A DNA stretch of 32,758 nt from Schleiferilactobacillus shenzhenensis LY-73. Lineage in GTDB: Bacteria > Bacillota > Bacilli > Lactobacillales > Lactobacillaceae. Below, piece by piece: positions 24,765-32,703 of the stretch. The DNA lies in contig NZ_KI271582.1 in the NCBI RefSeq assembly GCF_000469325.1, positions 212,688 through 245,445 of the forward strand, in the 5' to 3' direction. The notes beneath the pieces are model-generated. The model saw only the letters and a list, made by a program, of their open reading frames with translations. It was not told where the DNA came from and ran no database searches. The translations under genes were made by a program, and so were the position numbers. The stretch's first letter is position 1, and each line of letters starts with the position of its first letter.

Positions 24765-26534
24765 ATGAAAAAGACCAAAATTGTTAGCACGTTAGGGCCG
24801 GCGAGCAACGACGTCGAGACTATCACCAAGCTGATCGAGGCTGGCGCCAACGTTTTCCGCTTTAACTTCTCACACGGTGACCACCCCGAGCACAAAGCCC
24901 GGATGGAGATGGCTCGCGAAGCCGAGAAGAAGACCGGCAAGCTCATTGGTATCATGCTGGATACCAAGGGTGCCGAAATTCGGACCACTGTTCAAAAGAA
25001 CAAGGGCTTCGAAGCCCACACCGGTGACGTTATCCGCGTGTCCATGGATGACTCCCTGGAAGGTACTCCGGAAAAGATTGCTGTGACTTACCCTGGTTTG
25101 TACGACGATACGCATGTCGGCGGCCACGTGCTGATCGATGACGGCTTGGTTGATCTGAAGATCACTGAGAAGGATGAAGCCCACCGCGAATTGGTTACCC
25201 AAGTACAAAACGACGGCTACATCGGTTCCCGTAAAGGCGTCAACGCCCCCGGCGTTGAGATTCGTCTCCCTGGGATCACGAAGAAGGATGCCGACGATAT
25301 TCGCTTCGGCTGCGACAACGGCATCAACTTCATTTCTGCCTCCTTCGTTCGTAAGGCCCAAGATGTCTTGGACATTCGCGAGATCTTGGAAGAGAAGCAC
25401 ATGGAAGACGTCATGATCTTCCCGAAGATTGAATCCCAAGAGGGTATCGATAACATTGACGAGATTCTGAAGGTCTCCGAAGGTTTGATGGTTGCCCGGG
25501 GCGACATGGGTGTCGAGATTCCGTTCGAAAACGTGCCCTTCGTTCAAAAGCGCCTGATCAAGAAGTGCAACCAGCTGGGCAAGCCGGTCATCACGGCCAC
25601 TCAGATGCTGGACTCCATGCAGGAGAACCCGCGTCCGACCCGTGCCGAAGTGACCGATGTGGCCAACTCCATTCTGGATGGTACGGATGCGACGATGCTT
25701 TCCGGCGAGTCTGCTAATGGTAAGTACCCCGTTGAAGCCGTTGCTGCCATGGCCCGGATCGACGAACGCACCGAGCAGGAAGTCGACGCTTCTGGTACGC
25801 TGTCCTATCAGCGGATCCGTGAATTCACTGGCGCTAACGCCACTGAGTCCATTGGTGAAGCCGTTGTGAATACCGCCAACGATCTGCACATCAAGACCAT
25901 TGTGGCTGCCACCAATTCTGGCTACACGGCCCGCATGATTGCCAAGTATCGTCCGGCGGCTGACATTCTGGCCATGACCTTCGACGAACGGACCCAACGT
26001 TCATTGACCGTCAGCTGGGGTGTTCACCCTGTTCTGACCAAGCGTCCGAGCACCACTGATGAAATGTTCAGTGCGGCTGCTGAGTTGGCCCAAAAGGAAG
26101 GCTTCGCTAAGGAAGGCGACCTGATCATCGTCGTTGCCGGTGTACCGGTCGGTGAGAGCGGCACAACCAACTTGATGCGGATCCAGCTGATCGGCTCTAA
26201 GCTGACCAACGGCCAAGGGGTCGGCGACGAGACTGTTGTCGGCAAGGCAGTCGTTGCCGGTTCTGCTGACGAAGCTAACGAGAAGGCTGTTGACGGCGGC
26301 ATTCTGGTCGTTAAGACGACCGACAAGGATTACCTGCCGGCCATCGAGAAGTCCAGTGCCATCGTCGTTGAGACTGGCGGCCTGACTTCCCACGCTGCAG
26401 TTGTCGGCATCGCCATGGGTATCCCCGTGGTTGTCGGCGCCAAGGACGCGACCAAGCTCATCCAAGACGGTGAAGTCATTACTGTTGATTCCCGTCGCGG
26501 CATGATCTACCGTGGTGCGAGCAACGCGCTTTAA
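24765..26534 (+). CDS. pyk: Pyruvate kinase with C-terminal PEP-utiliser domain
   Basis: Pyruvate kinase transfers the phosphate of phosphoenolpyruvate to ADP, the last step of glycolysis. The 589-residue protein has the barrel with the signature around MIFPKIESQEGIDNIDEI (catalytic Lys in PKIE), the GDMGVEIP metal and substrate loop, TATQMLDSM, and the allosteric domain (about 350-470). An extra domain of about 110 residues (about 478-589) carries TGGLTSHAAVVG, the mobile-domain His motif of PEP-utilising enzymes, as in Bacillus and other lactobacilli. GGAGG precedes ATG by 12 bases. The codon usage looks strongly optimised, as expected for a highly expressed gene. It ends at a strong terminator. 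Confidence 0.98.
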   Translation: MKKTKIVSTLGPASNDVETITKLIEAGANVFRFNFSHGDHPEHKARMEMAREAEKKTGKLIGIMLDTKGAEIRTTVQKNKGFEAHTGDVIRVSMDDSLEGTPEKIAVTYPGLYDDTHVGGHVLIDDGLVDLKITEKDEAHRELVTQVQNDGYIGSRKGVNAPGVEIRLPGITKKDADDIRFGCDNGINFISASFVRKAQDVLDIREILEEKHMEDVMIFPKIESQEGIDNIDEILKVSEGLMVARGDMGVEIPFENVPFVQKRLIKKCNQLGKPVITATQMLDSMQENPRPTRAEVTDVANSILDGTDATMLSGESANGKYPVEAVAAMARIDERTEQEVDASGTLSYQRIREFTGANATESIGEAVVNTANDLHIKTIVAATNSGYTARMIAKYRPAADILAMTFDERTQRSLTVSWGVHPVLTKRPSTTDEMFSAAAELAQKEGFAKEGDLIIVVAGVPVGESGTTNLMRIQLIGSKLTNGQGVGDETVVGKAVVAGSADEANEKAVDGGILVVKTTDKDYLPAIEKSSAIVVETGGLTSHAAVVGIAMGIPVVVGAKDATKLIQDGEVITVDSRRGMIYRGASNAL

Positions 26535-26567
26535 TCTTTAACCAGCGGCCGTTTCTGACCGCACCTT

Positions 26568-26610
26568 CCGCCAAGCCATCCCGGGACGCCGGGGTGACTT
26601 GGCGGTTTTT
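26568..26610 (+). terminator. Terminator after pyk
   Basis: CCGCCAAG (26568-26575) pairs with CTTGGCGG (26598-26605) with inner CCCGG/CCGGG pairing, followed by five T and GTTTG. Confidence 0.85.
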
Positions 26611-26668
26611 GTTTGCGGGGAGTACGTTTGCCGATGCATGTTGACCACTCACACGCTTGTCGGTGGGA

Positions 26669-26830
26669 GGGTGACGAAGGGCGGAGCGGGAGGGGGCTCA
26701 GCAGTGAAATTGTTGTTGGCGGCTTTGCCGCCTACAACAAGGCCGAGCTTTGAGACAATGCGGTTTTTGCATTGGCTCAAAGTCGTGCCCACTGCGTTCC
26801 AGCCCCCTCCCGCGGAGCCCGTAGTCACCC
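26669..26830 (+). repeat. Large branched palindromic repeat
   Basis: The outer arms, 26669-26698 and 26801-26830, pair as GGGTGAC/GTCACCC, GGGC/GCCC and a perfect 13-base helix (26686-26698 with 26801-26813), with GGA facing GGA between the last two and GAA facing GTA between the first two. An inner helix GCAGTG/CACTGC (26701-26706, 26790-26795) encloses two hairpins: 26710-26740 (TTGTTGT and GGCGGC arms, one T-T mismatch, TTT loop) and 26741-26789 (CTTTGAG and CAATGC arms). The result is a three-way junction of about 162 bases. It fills the 300-base gap between pyk and the DUF441 gene, with no gene in it. Confidence 0.8.
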
Positions 26831-26919
26831 GGTGCGGGCCAACGCACGGCGCGCACCTCTTCCCCGCGCCCGGTAATTCCTGTAGAATGGTAGGGAATAT
26901 CAAGAAAAGGGGCTGGATG

Positions 26920-27399
26920 ATGTCCGCACAGTGGGAAAGCTGGTTGTTTTTGGCGGCGATTTTGGCCGTGGCGCTGTTCGGCAAGAATCGCTCGCTGATC
27001 ATTGCGGTCCTCGTTGTGGCGGCGGTTAAGCTGCTGCCGTTTTCGGACAAGATCTTCGCCACAGTCGGCGCGCAGGGGATCAACTGGGGGGTCACCGTCA
27101 TTTCGGTGGCTATCCTGGTGCCGATTGCCACCGGCAAGATTGGCTTTGCCGAGCTGCTCAACGCATTCAAATCCCCCGCCGGCTATATTGCGGTGGGCTG
27201 CGGCATTCTGGTGGCGATCCTGTCCGCCAAAGGCGTCGGGCTGCTCGCCGCCAGCCCGGAGATGACGGTGGCCCTGGTCTTCGGCACCATCCTCGGGGTC
27301 GTTTTTCTCAAAGGTATTGCTGCCGGACCGGTCATTGCGGCGGGGATCACGTATACGATCCTCACCGTGCTGCACCAGCTGCCGGCGGGTATTAAGTAA
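26920..27399 (+). CDS. DUF441 (YeaL-family) membrane protein
   Basis: A 159-residue protein with four or five hydrophobic segments (about 8-40, 52-70, 88-103, 115-130 and 133-152). The motifs [20 protein letters not shown] and PIATGKIGF, then [21 protein letters not shown], match DUF441, a small family of inner-membrane proteins of unknown function. ATG 26920 is chosen over ATG 26917 because AAGGGG (26907-26912) is seven bases from it; a longer frame back to 26599 only crosses the palindrome. It is 14 bases ahead of cvfB and probably co-transcribed. TAGAAT at 26883-26888 may be its -10. Confidence 0.87.
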   Translation: MSAQWESWLFLAAILAVALFGKNRSLIIAVLVVAAVKLLPFSDKIFATVGAQGINWGVTVISVAILVPIATGKIGFAELLNAFKSPAGYIAVGCGILVAILSAKGVGLLAASPEMTVALVFGTILGVVFLKGIAAGPVIAAGITYTILTVLHQLPAGIK

Positions 27400-27413
27400 G
27401 GAGTAATCAATTC

Positions 27414-28307
27414 ATGGCAGAAATGCAAAGCACCATGATTCCGCTGCTGGGGCATGTCGTGAGCGCCCAAGTAACCGATCGGAACGACAAGGAAGTCTTC
27501 GCCCAGGTCGAGGGCCAGACCCTCGGCATTCTGCGCAGCGAGTTCGACCCAGTGCCGGAGTTGGGCGCCGCAGTCCAAGTGCTGGTCTACTCGGATAAGC
27601 ATGACCACCTGCGGGGCACGACCCAGCTGCCCAAGGTGCGCCAAGACCATTACGCCTTCGCCACCGTGACCCAGCGGATGCATTCGCTGGGTGTGTTCGT
27701 GGACATTGGCCTACCGGACAAGGACATCGTGGTGTCGAAGGATGTTTTGCCCTTTGACGACGCGGTTTGGCCCCAGATTGGCGACCGCCTGTTGGTGGCT
27801 CTGAGCGTTGATAAGAAAGGCCGCCTGTGGGGCGAGTTAGCCACCCCTGAGATCTTCCAGGCGATTGCGGCGCCCGCCAAGAGCGGTCAGCGCAACGCCC
27901 AGGTCAAGGGGACTGTGTATAAGGTCCGGGAAATCGGCGCCCACGTGTTGACCGATGACTACCAGGAGGGCTTCATCCACCGTTCTGAATGGTTCGCCAC
28001 CCCGCGGCTGGGCCAGCAAGTGACTGCCCGGGTGATTGGCACAACCCAGGACCATGGCTTGAACTTATCCTTGAAACCCATGGCTTATGAAGAGATCTCT
28101 GACGATGCCCAGATGATTCTGGCCATGCTGGAAGTGGCCCCGGACGGCACGATGCCGTTTTCTGACAAGAGCACGCCAGAGGAGATTCAAGACACCTTCG
28201 CCATCTCGAAGGGGGCCTTCAAGCGGGCCTTGGGCAATCTGTTGAAAAATCGCCGCATCACCCAAGCCGATGGGCACATCACCCTGGTGCCGCCGGATGG
28301 AAAATGA
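27414..28307 (+). CDS. cvfB: S1-domain RNA-binding protein CvfB
   Basis: CvfB (YitL) proteins bind RNA and, in Staphylococcus, influence virulence-gene expression. The 297-residue product has tandem S1-like OB folds (about 5-65, 72-135 with RMHSLGVFVDIGLPDKDIVV, and 150-215 with the HVLTDDYQEGFIHRSEW stretch) and a C-terminal winged helix (about 225-295; FAISKGAFKRALGNLLKNRRI). Length and domain order fit the family. A GGAG ribosome site precedes the ATG. xerD starts 11 bases before its stop, so translation is coupled. Confidence 0.92.
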   Translation: MAEMQSTMIPLLGHVVSAQVTDRNDKEVFAQVEGQTLGILRSEFDPVPELGAAVQVLVYSDKHDHLRGTTQLPKVRQDHYAFATVTQRMHSLGVFVDIGLPDKDIVVSKDVLPFDDAVWPQIGDRLLVALSVDKKGRLWGELATPEIFQAIAAPAKSGQRNAQVKGTVYKVREIGAHVLTDDYQEGFIHRSEWFATPRLGQQVTARVIGTTQDHGLNLSLKPMAYEEISDDAQMILAMLEVAPDGTMPFSDKSTPEEIQDTFAISKGAFKRALGNLLKNRRITQADGHITLVPPDGK

Positions 28308-29187
28308 GCAGGATGCCCTGGCGGACTTCGGCCGGTACCTGCAGTTGGACCAGGGGTTAGCCAAGAATACCCGGCTGGGGTACACGCGGGATGTGGAGAC
28401 GCTCTTGGCCTGGCTGAAAGAGAAGCATGAGGCTTTGCCGGAGACCCCCAGTGTGCTCGAGGCCTTTCTCCAAGACCAAGCGGCGGCGGGGAAGGCGGTC
28501 CAGTCCCAGATACGGATGGTGGCGTCACTGCGCAAGTTCTACCGTTTCGCGGCTCACCAGCACTTGATCAGCCACGATCCGATGTCCTTCGTGGACGCGC
28601 CCAAGGCCACCCAGCACCTGCCGGACGTCTTGTCGGTGGATGAGGTCCAGCGGGTTCTGGCTCAGCCGGATACCAGTAAGAAACTGGGCATCCGCGACCG
28701 GGCAATTCTTGAAACGCTCTATGCGACGGGGATGCGGGTCTCCGAACTGACCAGTCTGCAGCGCAGCCAGCTGCATCTGGATATTGCCCTCGTGCAGGTC
28801 ATCGGGAAGGGCGACCGGGAGCGGCTGGTGCCCATCGGTGACACGGCCATCGACTGGGTCACCCGGTACCTGCGGGATGTGCGGGGACAGTACGCGAAGG
28901 GGCGGGACGACACGGTCTTCCTTAACTTCCGCGGCGGCGGGCTGTCTCGCCAAAGTGTGTGGAAGATGATCAAAAAGTATGTGGCCGCCGCGGGCATTAA
29001 GAAAGACGTCACGCCCCACACGCTGCGCCACTCCTTTGCCACCCACTTGCTGGAAAACGGCGCTGACCTGCGGGTAGTCCAAGAACTGCTGGGCCACGCC
29101 GATATTGCGACCACCCAGATTTATACCCACATCTCGAAGAAACGGCTGCTGGACGTCTATGCCCAGTATCACCCGCGCTATCACTGA
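28297..29187 (+). CDS. xerD: Site-specific tyrosine recombinase XerD
   Basis: XerD, with XerC, resolves chromosome dimers at dif. The 296-residue protein has the N-terminal SAM-like core-binding domain (about 1-90) and the catalytic domain with the full set R147 (TGMRVSEL), K171, H241 and R244 (HTLRH), H267 (GHAD) and nucleophile Y276 (QIYTH). The C terminus DVYAQYHPRYH is characteristic of Gram-positive XerD. The open frame begins nine codons earlier; ATG 28297 gives the family N terminus and overlaps cvfB. This is the conserved position before ribT-scpAB, so it is the chromosomal XerD and not a mobile-element integrase. Confidence 0.95.
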   Translation: MENEQDALADFGRYLQLDQGLAKNTRLGYTRDVETLLAWLKEKHEALPETPSVLEAFLQDQAAAGKAVQSQIRMVASLRKFYRFAAHQHLISHDPMSFVDAPKATQHLPDVLSVDEVQRVLAQPDTSKKLGIRDRAILETLYATGMRVSELTSLQRSQLHLDIALVQVIGKGDRERLVPIGDTAIDWVTRYLRDVRGQYAKGRDDTVFLNFRGGGLSRQSVWKMIKKYVAAAGIKKDVTPHTLRHSFATHLLENGADLRVVQELLGHADIATTQIYTHISKKRLLDVYAQYHPRYH

Positions 29188-29197
29188 GGCCCCTGAC

Positions 29198-29226
29198 TTG
29201 TTTGGTCTGGACGGCTGTGCTACCGT
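29198..29226 (+). promoter_or_regulatory. Candidate promoter of ribT-scpAB-rluB
   Basis: TTGTTT (29198-29203) and TACCGT (29221-29226) are 17 bases apart and the latter is preceded by TGC. GGAGGG (29243-29248) follows as ribosome site for ribT. Confidence 0.45.
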
Positions 29227-29254
29227 ATGGGTGTTGTGAAAATGGAGGGACACC

Positions 29255-29647
29255 ATGCTTGTAAAGTACAAAAATGACTACGAAAAAATAGCCATGGGCT
29301 TGCTTTCGTTTGTCCCGGATCTCAAACCACTGGACCATTTGCAAACGGAAATGGCCCTTTACCAAAATGATCCGGAGTATTTGCTGTATTTGTGGCGGCC
29401 TGCCGATTCCCGGGACTTTGCCGGCGTTGTCGGTGTTCAGGTCAGCCAAGATATCATCCTGGTCCGCCATATCTCGCTGATGCCGTCGGAACGGGGCACT
29501 CACCAGACGTTCATGGTCTTTGATGAACTGGCCAAGCTCTATCCGCATCAGAAACTGATGGGCACGTTCGAGACGACCCCGCTGCTCGTTAAGTGGGAGA
29601 AACAGCGAGGCGAGGAACCGACACCGCCGGAGGATGATCCCCGATGA
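29255..29647 (+). CDS. ribT: RibT-family GNAT acetyltransferase
   Basis: A 130-residue GNAT protein that closely resembles Bacillus RibT: MLVKYKNDYEKIAMGLLSFVPD at the start (read as two overlapping segments) is nearly the Bacillus sequence, followed by the VRHISLMPSERG core with the acetyl-CoA loop region. In Bacillus ribT ends the riboflavin operon and its substrate is unsettled. Here it is apart from any rib biosynthesis genes and coupled to scpA through a four-base ATGA overlap (29644-29647). The acetyl-CoA pyrophosphate loop (Q/RxxGxG/A) is poorly preserved as SERGTHQ, so catalysis is uncertain. Confidence 0.85.
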   Translation: MLVKYKNDYEKIAMGLLSFVPDLKPLDHLQTEMALYQNDPEYLLYLWRPADSRDFAGVVGVQVSQDIILVRHISLMPSERGTHQTFMVFDELAKLYPHQKLMGTFETTPLLVKWEKQRGEEPTPPEDDPR

Positions 29648-30411
29648 CGGCGCTGCCCTTGACCTTTTCCGTCCAGGACTACACGGGGCCGCTGGACTTG
29701 CTGCTGCACCTGATTCGGCAGCAGAAGATCGATATCTACGATATTCCCATTGCCCAGATCACCAGTCAGTATCTGGACTTTATTCATCACCAGGAAGTCC
29801 TCGTGCTGGATTCAGCCGGGGATTATTTGGTGCTGGCGTCGACCCTGATGGCGATCAAGTCCAAGATGCTCCTGCCGGACAATCCGCTGACGGCGGCGGA
29901 CGACGAAGAACCGGATGATCCCCGGGAGAACCTGGTCAACCAGCTGCTGGTGTACGAGAGTTATCAGAAAGTCGCCGGTATTCTCCGGGACATGGCGGCA
30001 GACCGGGCCAAGTGCTACGACCGCGAACCCCAGACGCCGCCGGCGGCCACCGCGCAGCCCTTGGCGCCGGGCCTGTTGACCATCGATGCCCTGCGGCTGA
30101 CCATGGAGCGCATCTGGCAGCGCCAGCGGGCACCGCGGATGCCGCGACGGACGATTCCGTTAGAAAAGCACGTTTTGGCGACCCAGATGAAACGAATCAG
30201 CAGCTTCTTACAAAACCTGGGACCGCACCGGCCCGTGTCGTTCGGCCGTCTGTTGAGCGATGCGCCGACGGTGGACGAAGTGGTCACCACCTTTCTCGCT
30301 GTCTTGGAACTGTTGAAAGACGCCACGGTGGCCTGTACCCAAGAAAGCTTCGCCGCTCCGCTGTACGTGGAGTGGCGGCCGACGGAAACGGCGAAAGGAA
30401 TGATCTCATGA
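29644..30411 (+). CDS. scpA: Segregation and condensation protein A
   Basis: ScpA is the kleisin that bridges the SMC ATPase heads and binds ScpB, giving the condensin that organises and segregates the chromosome. The 255-residue protein has the diagnostic N-terminal helix region (DYTGPLDLLLHLIRQQKIDIYDIPIAQITSQYL, read as consecutive motifs DYTGPLDLLLHLI and DIYDIPIAQIT) and a C-terminal winged-helix (about 190-250; PVSFGRLLSDAPTVDEVVTTFLAVLELLKD). The central linker is acidic and then Pro/Ala-rich. Length is typical. Coupled at both ends by ATGA overlaps with ribT and scpB. Confidence 0.95.
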   Translation: MTALPLTFSVQDYTGPLDLLLHLIRQQKIDIYDIPIAQITSQYLDFIHHQEVLVLDSAGDYLVLASTLMAIKSKMLLPDNPLTAADDEEPDDPRENLVNQLLVYESYQKVAGILRDMAADRAKCYDREPQTPPAATAQPLAPGLLTIDALRLTMERIWQRQRAPRMPRRTIPLEKHVLATQMKRISSFLQNLGPHRPVSFGRLLSDAPTVDEVVTTFLAVLELLKDATVACTQESFAAPLYVEWRPTETAKGMIS

Positions 30412-31055
30412 GTGCCAAACACTTCAGTGCGGCTCTGGAAGCTCTGCTGTTCGCGGCGGGCGAAGAGGGGATGACCCTGAATGATCTGGCCAGTACGCTA
30501 GGCATCGCCGTGCCGGCCGTCCGGGAGCAGATCGATCAGTGGTCCACCGCCCTGGCGGCGGACCGGGAACGCGGCGTGTACTTAGCGGAGTTCGGGGACC
30601 GCTACAAGCTCTTGACCAAGCCGGATTATGCGGACCTGATCCAGAGCTATCTGCAGGATGCCGGCAGCCGGCATCTCTCCCAGCCGGCGATTGAAGTGTT
30701 GAGCATCGTCGCCTACCAGCAGCCGATCACCCGCATTGAGATCGATGACATTCGCGGCATCCACAGTGCCGGGGCGCTGCAGACCTTGCTGGCCCACGAC
30801 TTGATCAGTGAGGCCGGGCGCAAGGATGCCCCTGGCCGGCCGATCCTGTACGAGACGACACCGGCTTTCCTGGATTATTTTGGCCTGCAGACTTTAGACG
30901 ACTTGCCAGCCTTGACGCGCACAACGGAACGCAGCGCCCCGGCCACGGACCTGTTTGCGTCTTTCAACGAACAATTGAATGCGGACACTGACGATGACCC
31001 GGATGCAGCCGAGCCCAACGATGACACAGAAGAGGAGCACGATACTGATGAGTGA
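30408..31055 (+). CDS. scpB: Segregation and condensation protein B
   Basis: ScpB dimers bind the ScpA linker in the SMC condensin complex. The 215-residue product has two winged-helix domains (about 1-80 and 85-165) with the family signature LSQPAIEVLSIVAYQQPITR, IRGI and GRPILYETT. The last 45 residues are acidic (DDDPDAAEPNDDTEEE), a tail common in lactobacilli. The start codon overlaps the scpA stop (ATGA at 30408-30411); longer upstream frames lie inside scpA. rluB begins eight bases before its stop. Confidence 0.95.
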   Translation: MSAKHFSAALEALLFAAGEEGMTLNDLASTLGIAVPAVREQIDQWSTALAADRERGVYLAEFGDRYKLLTKPDYADLIQSYLQDAGSRHLSQPAIEVLSIVAYQQPITRIEIDDIRGIHSAGALQTLLAHDLISEAGRKDAPGRPILYETTPAFLDYFGLQTLDDLPALTRTTERSAPATDLFASFNEQLNADTDDDPDAAEPNDDTEEEHDTDE

Positions 31056-31791
31056 ACGATTACAGAAAGCCATTGCCAATGCGGGGGTGGCCTCGCGGAG
31101 AAAAGCGGAGAAGCTGATTGCCGCCGGCCACGTGACTGTGAACGGAGAAACCGTCACGGCAATGGGCGTCCAAGTCACACCCCAAGACGCAGTGGAAGTG
31201 GACGGCGTGCCGCTGACCACGGAGCAGAAAGTCTATTACCTGCTCTATAAGCCCCGCGGTGTGGTCACGACCGCTCACGACGACAAAGGCCGCAAGACGG
31301 TCGTTGATCTGCTCACCGGGGTGACGGAACGGGTCTATCCCGTCGGCCGGCTGGATTACGATGCCAGCGGGCTGCTGCTGCTGACCAACGATGGCGAACT
31401 GGCCAACGGCTTGATGCACCCCTCGTTTCAGATCGACAAGACTTACGTGGCCCGGGTCAAGGGCATTCCCGTGGGTGAACAGCTCAAGCGGCTGGAGAAA
31501 GGCATCGTCCTCGACGGTAAAAAGACCCGTCCGGCCAAGGTCAAGGTGATTCGTACGGAACAGGCCAAGAACTACAGCATCATTCAGATCACCATTCATG
31601 AAGGCTGGCACCACCAAGTTAAGCGCATGTTTGCCGCCGTGGGCCTGCCCGTGGATAAATTGTCTCGGGAAAAGTACGCGTTTCTCGATCTCAGCGGGCT
31701 GTCTGCCGGCGAGTACCGATCATTACGCACCCATGAGGTGCGCGGGTTGTACGATTTGCTCGAAACCCGAGGCGAATCTGTTGACAATTAA
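31048..31791 (+). CDS. rluB: Pseudouridine synthase RluB
   Basis: RluB-type enzymes convert a uridine of 23S rRNA helix 90 region to pseudouridine. The 247-residue protein has an N-terminal S4 RNA-binding domain (about 2-60; RLQKAIANAGVASRRKAEKL) and the RsuA/RluB catalytic domain with GRLDYDASGLLLLTNDG, where D103 is the catalytic Asp. The EGWHHQVKRMF motif supports RluB over RsuA. AGGAG at 31033-31037 is ten bases before ATG 31048; an earlier in-frame ATG (30979) lies well inside scpB. Last gene of the xerD-scpAB string; no terminator is visible before the ribU promoter, which lies at its 3' end. Confidence 0.93.
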   Translation: MSERLQKAIANAGVASRRKAEKLIAAGHVTVNGETVTAMGVQVTPQDAVEVDGVPLTTEQKVYYLLYKPRGVVTTAHDDKGRKTVVDLLTGVTERVYPVGRLDYDASGLLLLTNDGELANGLMHPSFQIDKTYVARVKGIPVGEQLKRLEKGIVLDGKKTRPAKVKVIRTEQAKNYSIIQITIHEGWHHQVKRMFAAVGLPVDKLSREKYAFLDLSGLSAGEYRSLRTHEVRGLYDLLETRGESVDN

Positions 31792-31825
31792 GCGCTTTTT
31801 GCGTAAGCTACCATTTGGTTATAAA
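31781..31825 (+). promoter_or_regulatory. Promoter region of the ribU riboswitch RNA
   Basis: A consensus TTGACA (31781-31786) is 17 bases from a poor TAAGCT (31804-31809). An alternative is TATAAA (31820-31825) with TTTTGC (31797-31802) 17 bases upstream, which would start the RNA near 31832, just before the aptamer. The second fits the riboswitch boundary better. The region overlaps the end of rluB. Confidence 0.5.
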
Positions 31826-31837
31826 AAATAAGTGGTT

Positions 31838-31954
31838 TGTCTTCAGGGCAGGGTGCAATTCCCGACCGGCGGTAAAGTCCGCGACCCGCATTCGTTGATG
31901 CGGTGGACTCGGTGCAACTCCGAGACCGATAGTATAGTCTAGATGGAAGAAGAT
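31838..31954 (+). ncRNA. FMN riboswitch (RFN element)
   Basis: All conserved RFN blocks are present in order: TCTTCAGGGCAGGGTG, AATTCCCGACCGGCGGTA, AGTCCGCGACC, GGACTCGGTGCAACTCCGA, GACCGATAGTATAGTC and GATGGAAGAAGA. The basal helix P1 joins TCTTC (31840-31844) to GAAGA (31946-31950). It binds FMN and precedes a terminator and the riboflavin transporter gene, so it should shut off ribU when flavin is plentiful. Confidence 0.97.
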
Positions 31955-31957
31955 GCG

Positions 31958-31998
31958 AAAGCGGAGACAAACGAATTCTGTTTGTCTCCGCTTTTTTT
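31958..31998 (+). terminator. Regulated terminator of the FMN riboswitch
   Basis: GCGGAGACAAAC (31961-31972) and GTTTGTCTCCGC (31980-31991) form a perfect 12-base stem, extended by AAA/TTT, followed by seven T. Its 5' half (31963-31972) can instead pair with 31835-31844 at the base of the aptamer over ten bases with one G-U, giving a mutually exclusive antiterminator. Confidence 0.9.
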
Positions 31999-32030
31999 CC
32001 TGGAGCAGCCTCGTTGGAGGTTTTTCAGAA

Positions 32031-32606
32031 ATGCAAGCAAACCGTGGGTTAGAAAAGTGGATCGGGGTCGCCATCTTTGGCGCCCTGGCCACGTTGGTCA
32101 TGTACATTGAGATTCCCATCATGGGCTTTCTCAAACTGGACGTCAGCGACGTCGTCGTGCTGCTGGCCATGAGTCTGTATGGGCTCGGCGCCGGTATCGG
32201 GGTGGCCGCCGTGAAGGTGGGCGTGCACTTCGTCCTGACTGGGGCGGGGGTCGGTTCGCTGATTGGCGATTCCGCCGCGTTCATTGCCGCCATTGCCTTC
32301 ACCGTACCGCTGTACTTCATGCTTTCCCGGCGGAACGGCAACTGGCCGCAACGCATCCTGGCGATCACCGTTGCGACGTTATCCTTGACGGTGGTCATGG
32401 CAGTGCTTAACTGGCTGGTCTTGATCCCGTTATACGCCGCCGTCATGCACTTCGGTATCGGGATGGCGTTGTCGAAGTACATCCTGACCATGGTCGTGCC
32501 GTTCAATTTGCTGAAGGGTGTGGTCCTCGCAGCGGTGTTCCTGCCGTTGTACTTCAAGCTGGTGCCATGGGTGATGCGGCACCGGACCGTGGCGCACAGC
32601 CGGTGA
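32031..32606 (+). CDS. ribU: Riboflavin ECF transporter S component RibU
   Basis: RibU is the membrane-embedded riboflavin-binding subunit of an energy-coupling-factor transporter; the shared ATPase and T subunits are not in this window. The 191-residue product has six hydrophobic segments (about 9-28, 33-52, 56-76, 79-95, 108-135 and 158-178) and the LDVSDVVVLLAMSLYGLGAGIGVA region, with a KYILTMVVPFNLLKG motif near the end, both typical of RibU. ATG 32031 is selected by TTGGAGG (32014-32020); an earlier frame opens inside the riboswitch. Control by FMN through the upstream riboswitch confirms the substrate. A terminator follows. Confidence 0.95.
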   Translation: MQANRGLEKWIGVAIFGALATLVMYIEIPIMGFLKLDVSDVVVLLAMSLYGLGAGIGVAAVKVGVHFVLTGAGVGSLIGDSAAFIAAIAFTVPLYFMLSRRNGNWPQRILAITVATLSLTVVMAVLNWLVLIPLYAAVMHFGIGMALSKYILTMVVPFNLLKGVVLAAVFLPLYFKLVPWVMRHRTVAHSR

Positions 32607-32628
32607 TTTTTTAACGGAGAAATTGAAG

Positions 32629-32678
32629 AAAGTTCCGCGGCGGAGGGCAATCCCTTGGCTGCGGAACTTTTTGTTTTT
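32629..32678 (+). terminator. Terminator after ribU
   Basis: AAAGTTCCGC (32629-32638) pairs perfectly with GCGGAACTTT (32661-32670) and a T-rich run continues to 32678. The matching A-run on the left would let it act in both directions. Confidence 0.85.
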
Positions 32679-32703
32679 GCATCCGTGTATGAAATGTACT
32701 TCG

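Noticed and set aside
26599-26919. N-terminal extension of the DUF441 protein to 26599
   Set aside because: It crosses the large palindrome and has no family similarity; ATG 26920 has the correct ribosome site.
28297-29187. Phage or island integrase
   Set aside because: A tyrosine recombinase could mark a mobile element, but the sequence and neighbours (cvfB, ribT, scpAB) are those of the chromosomal XerD.
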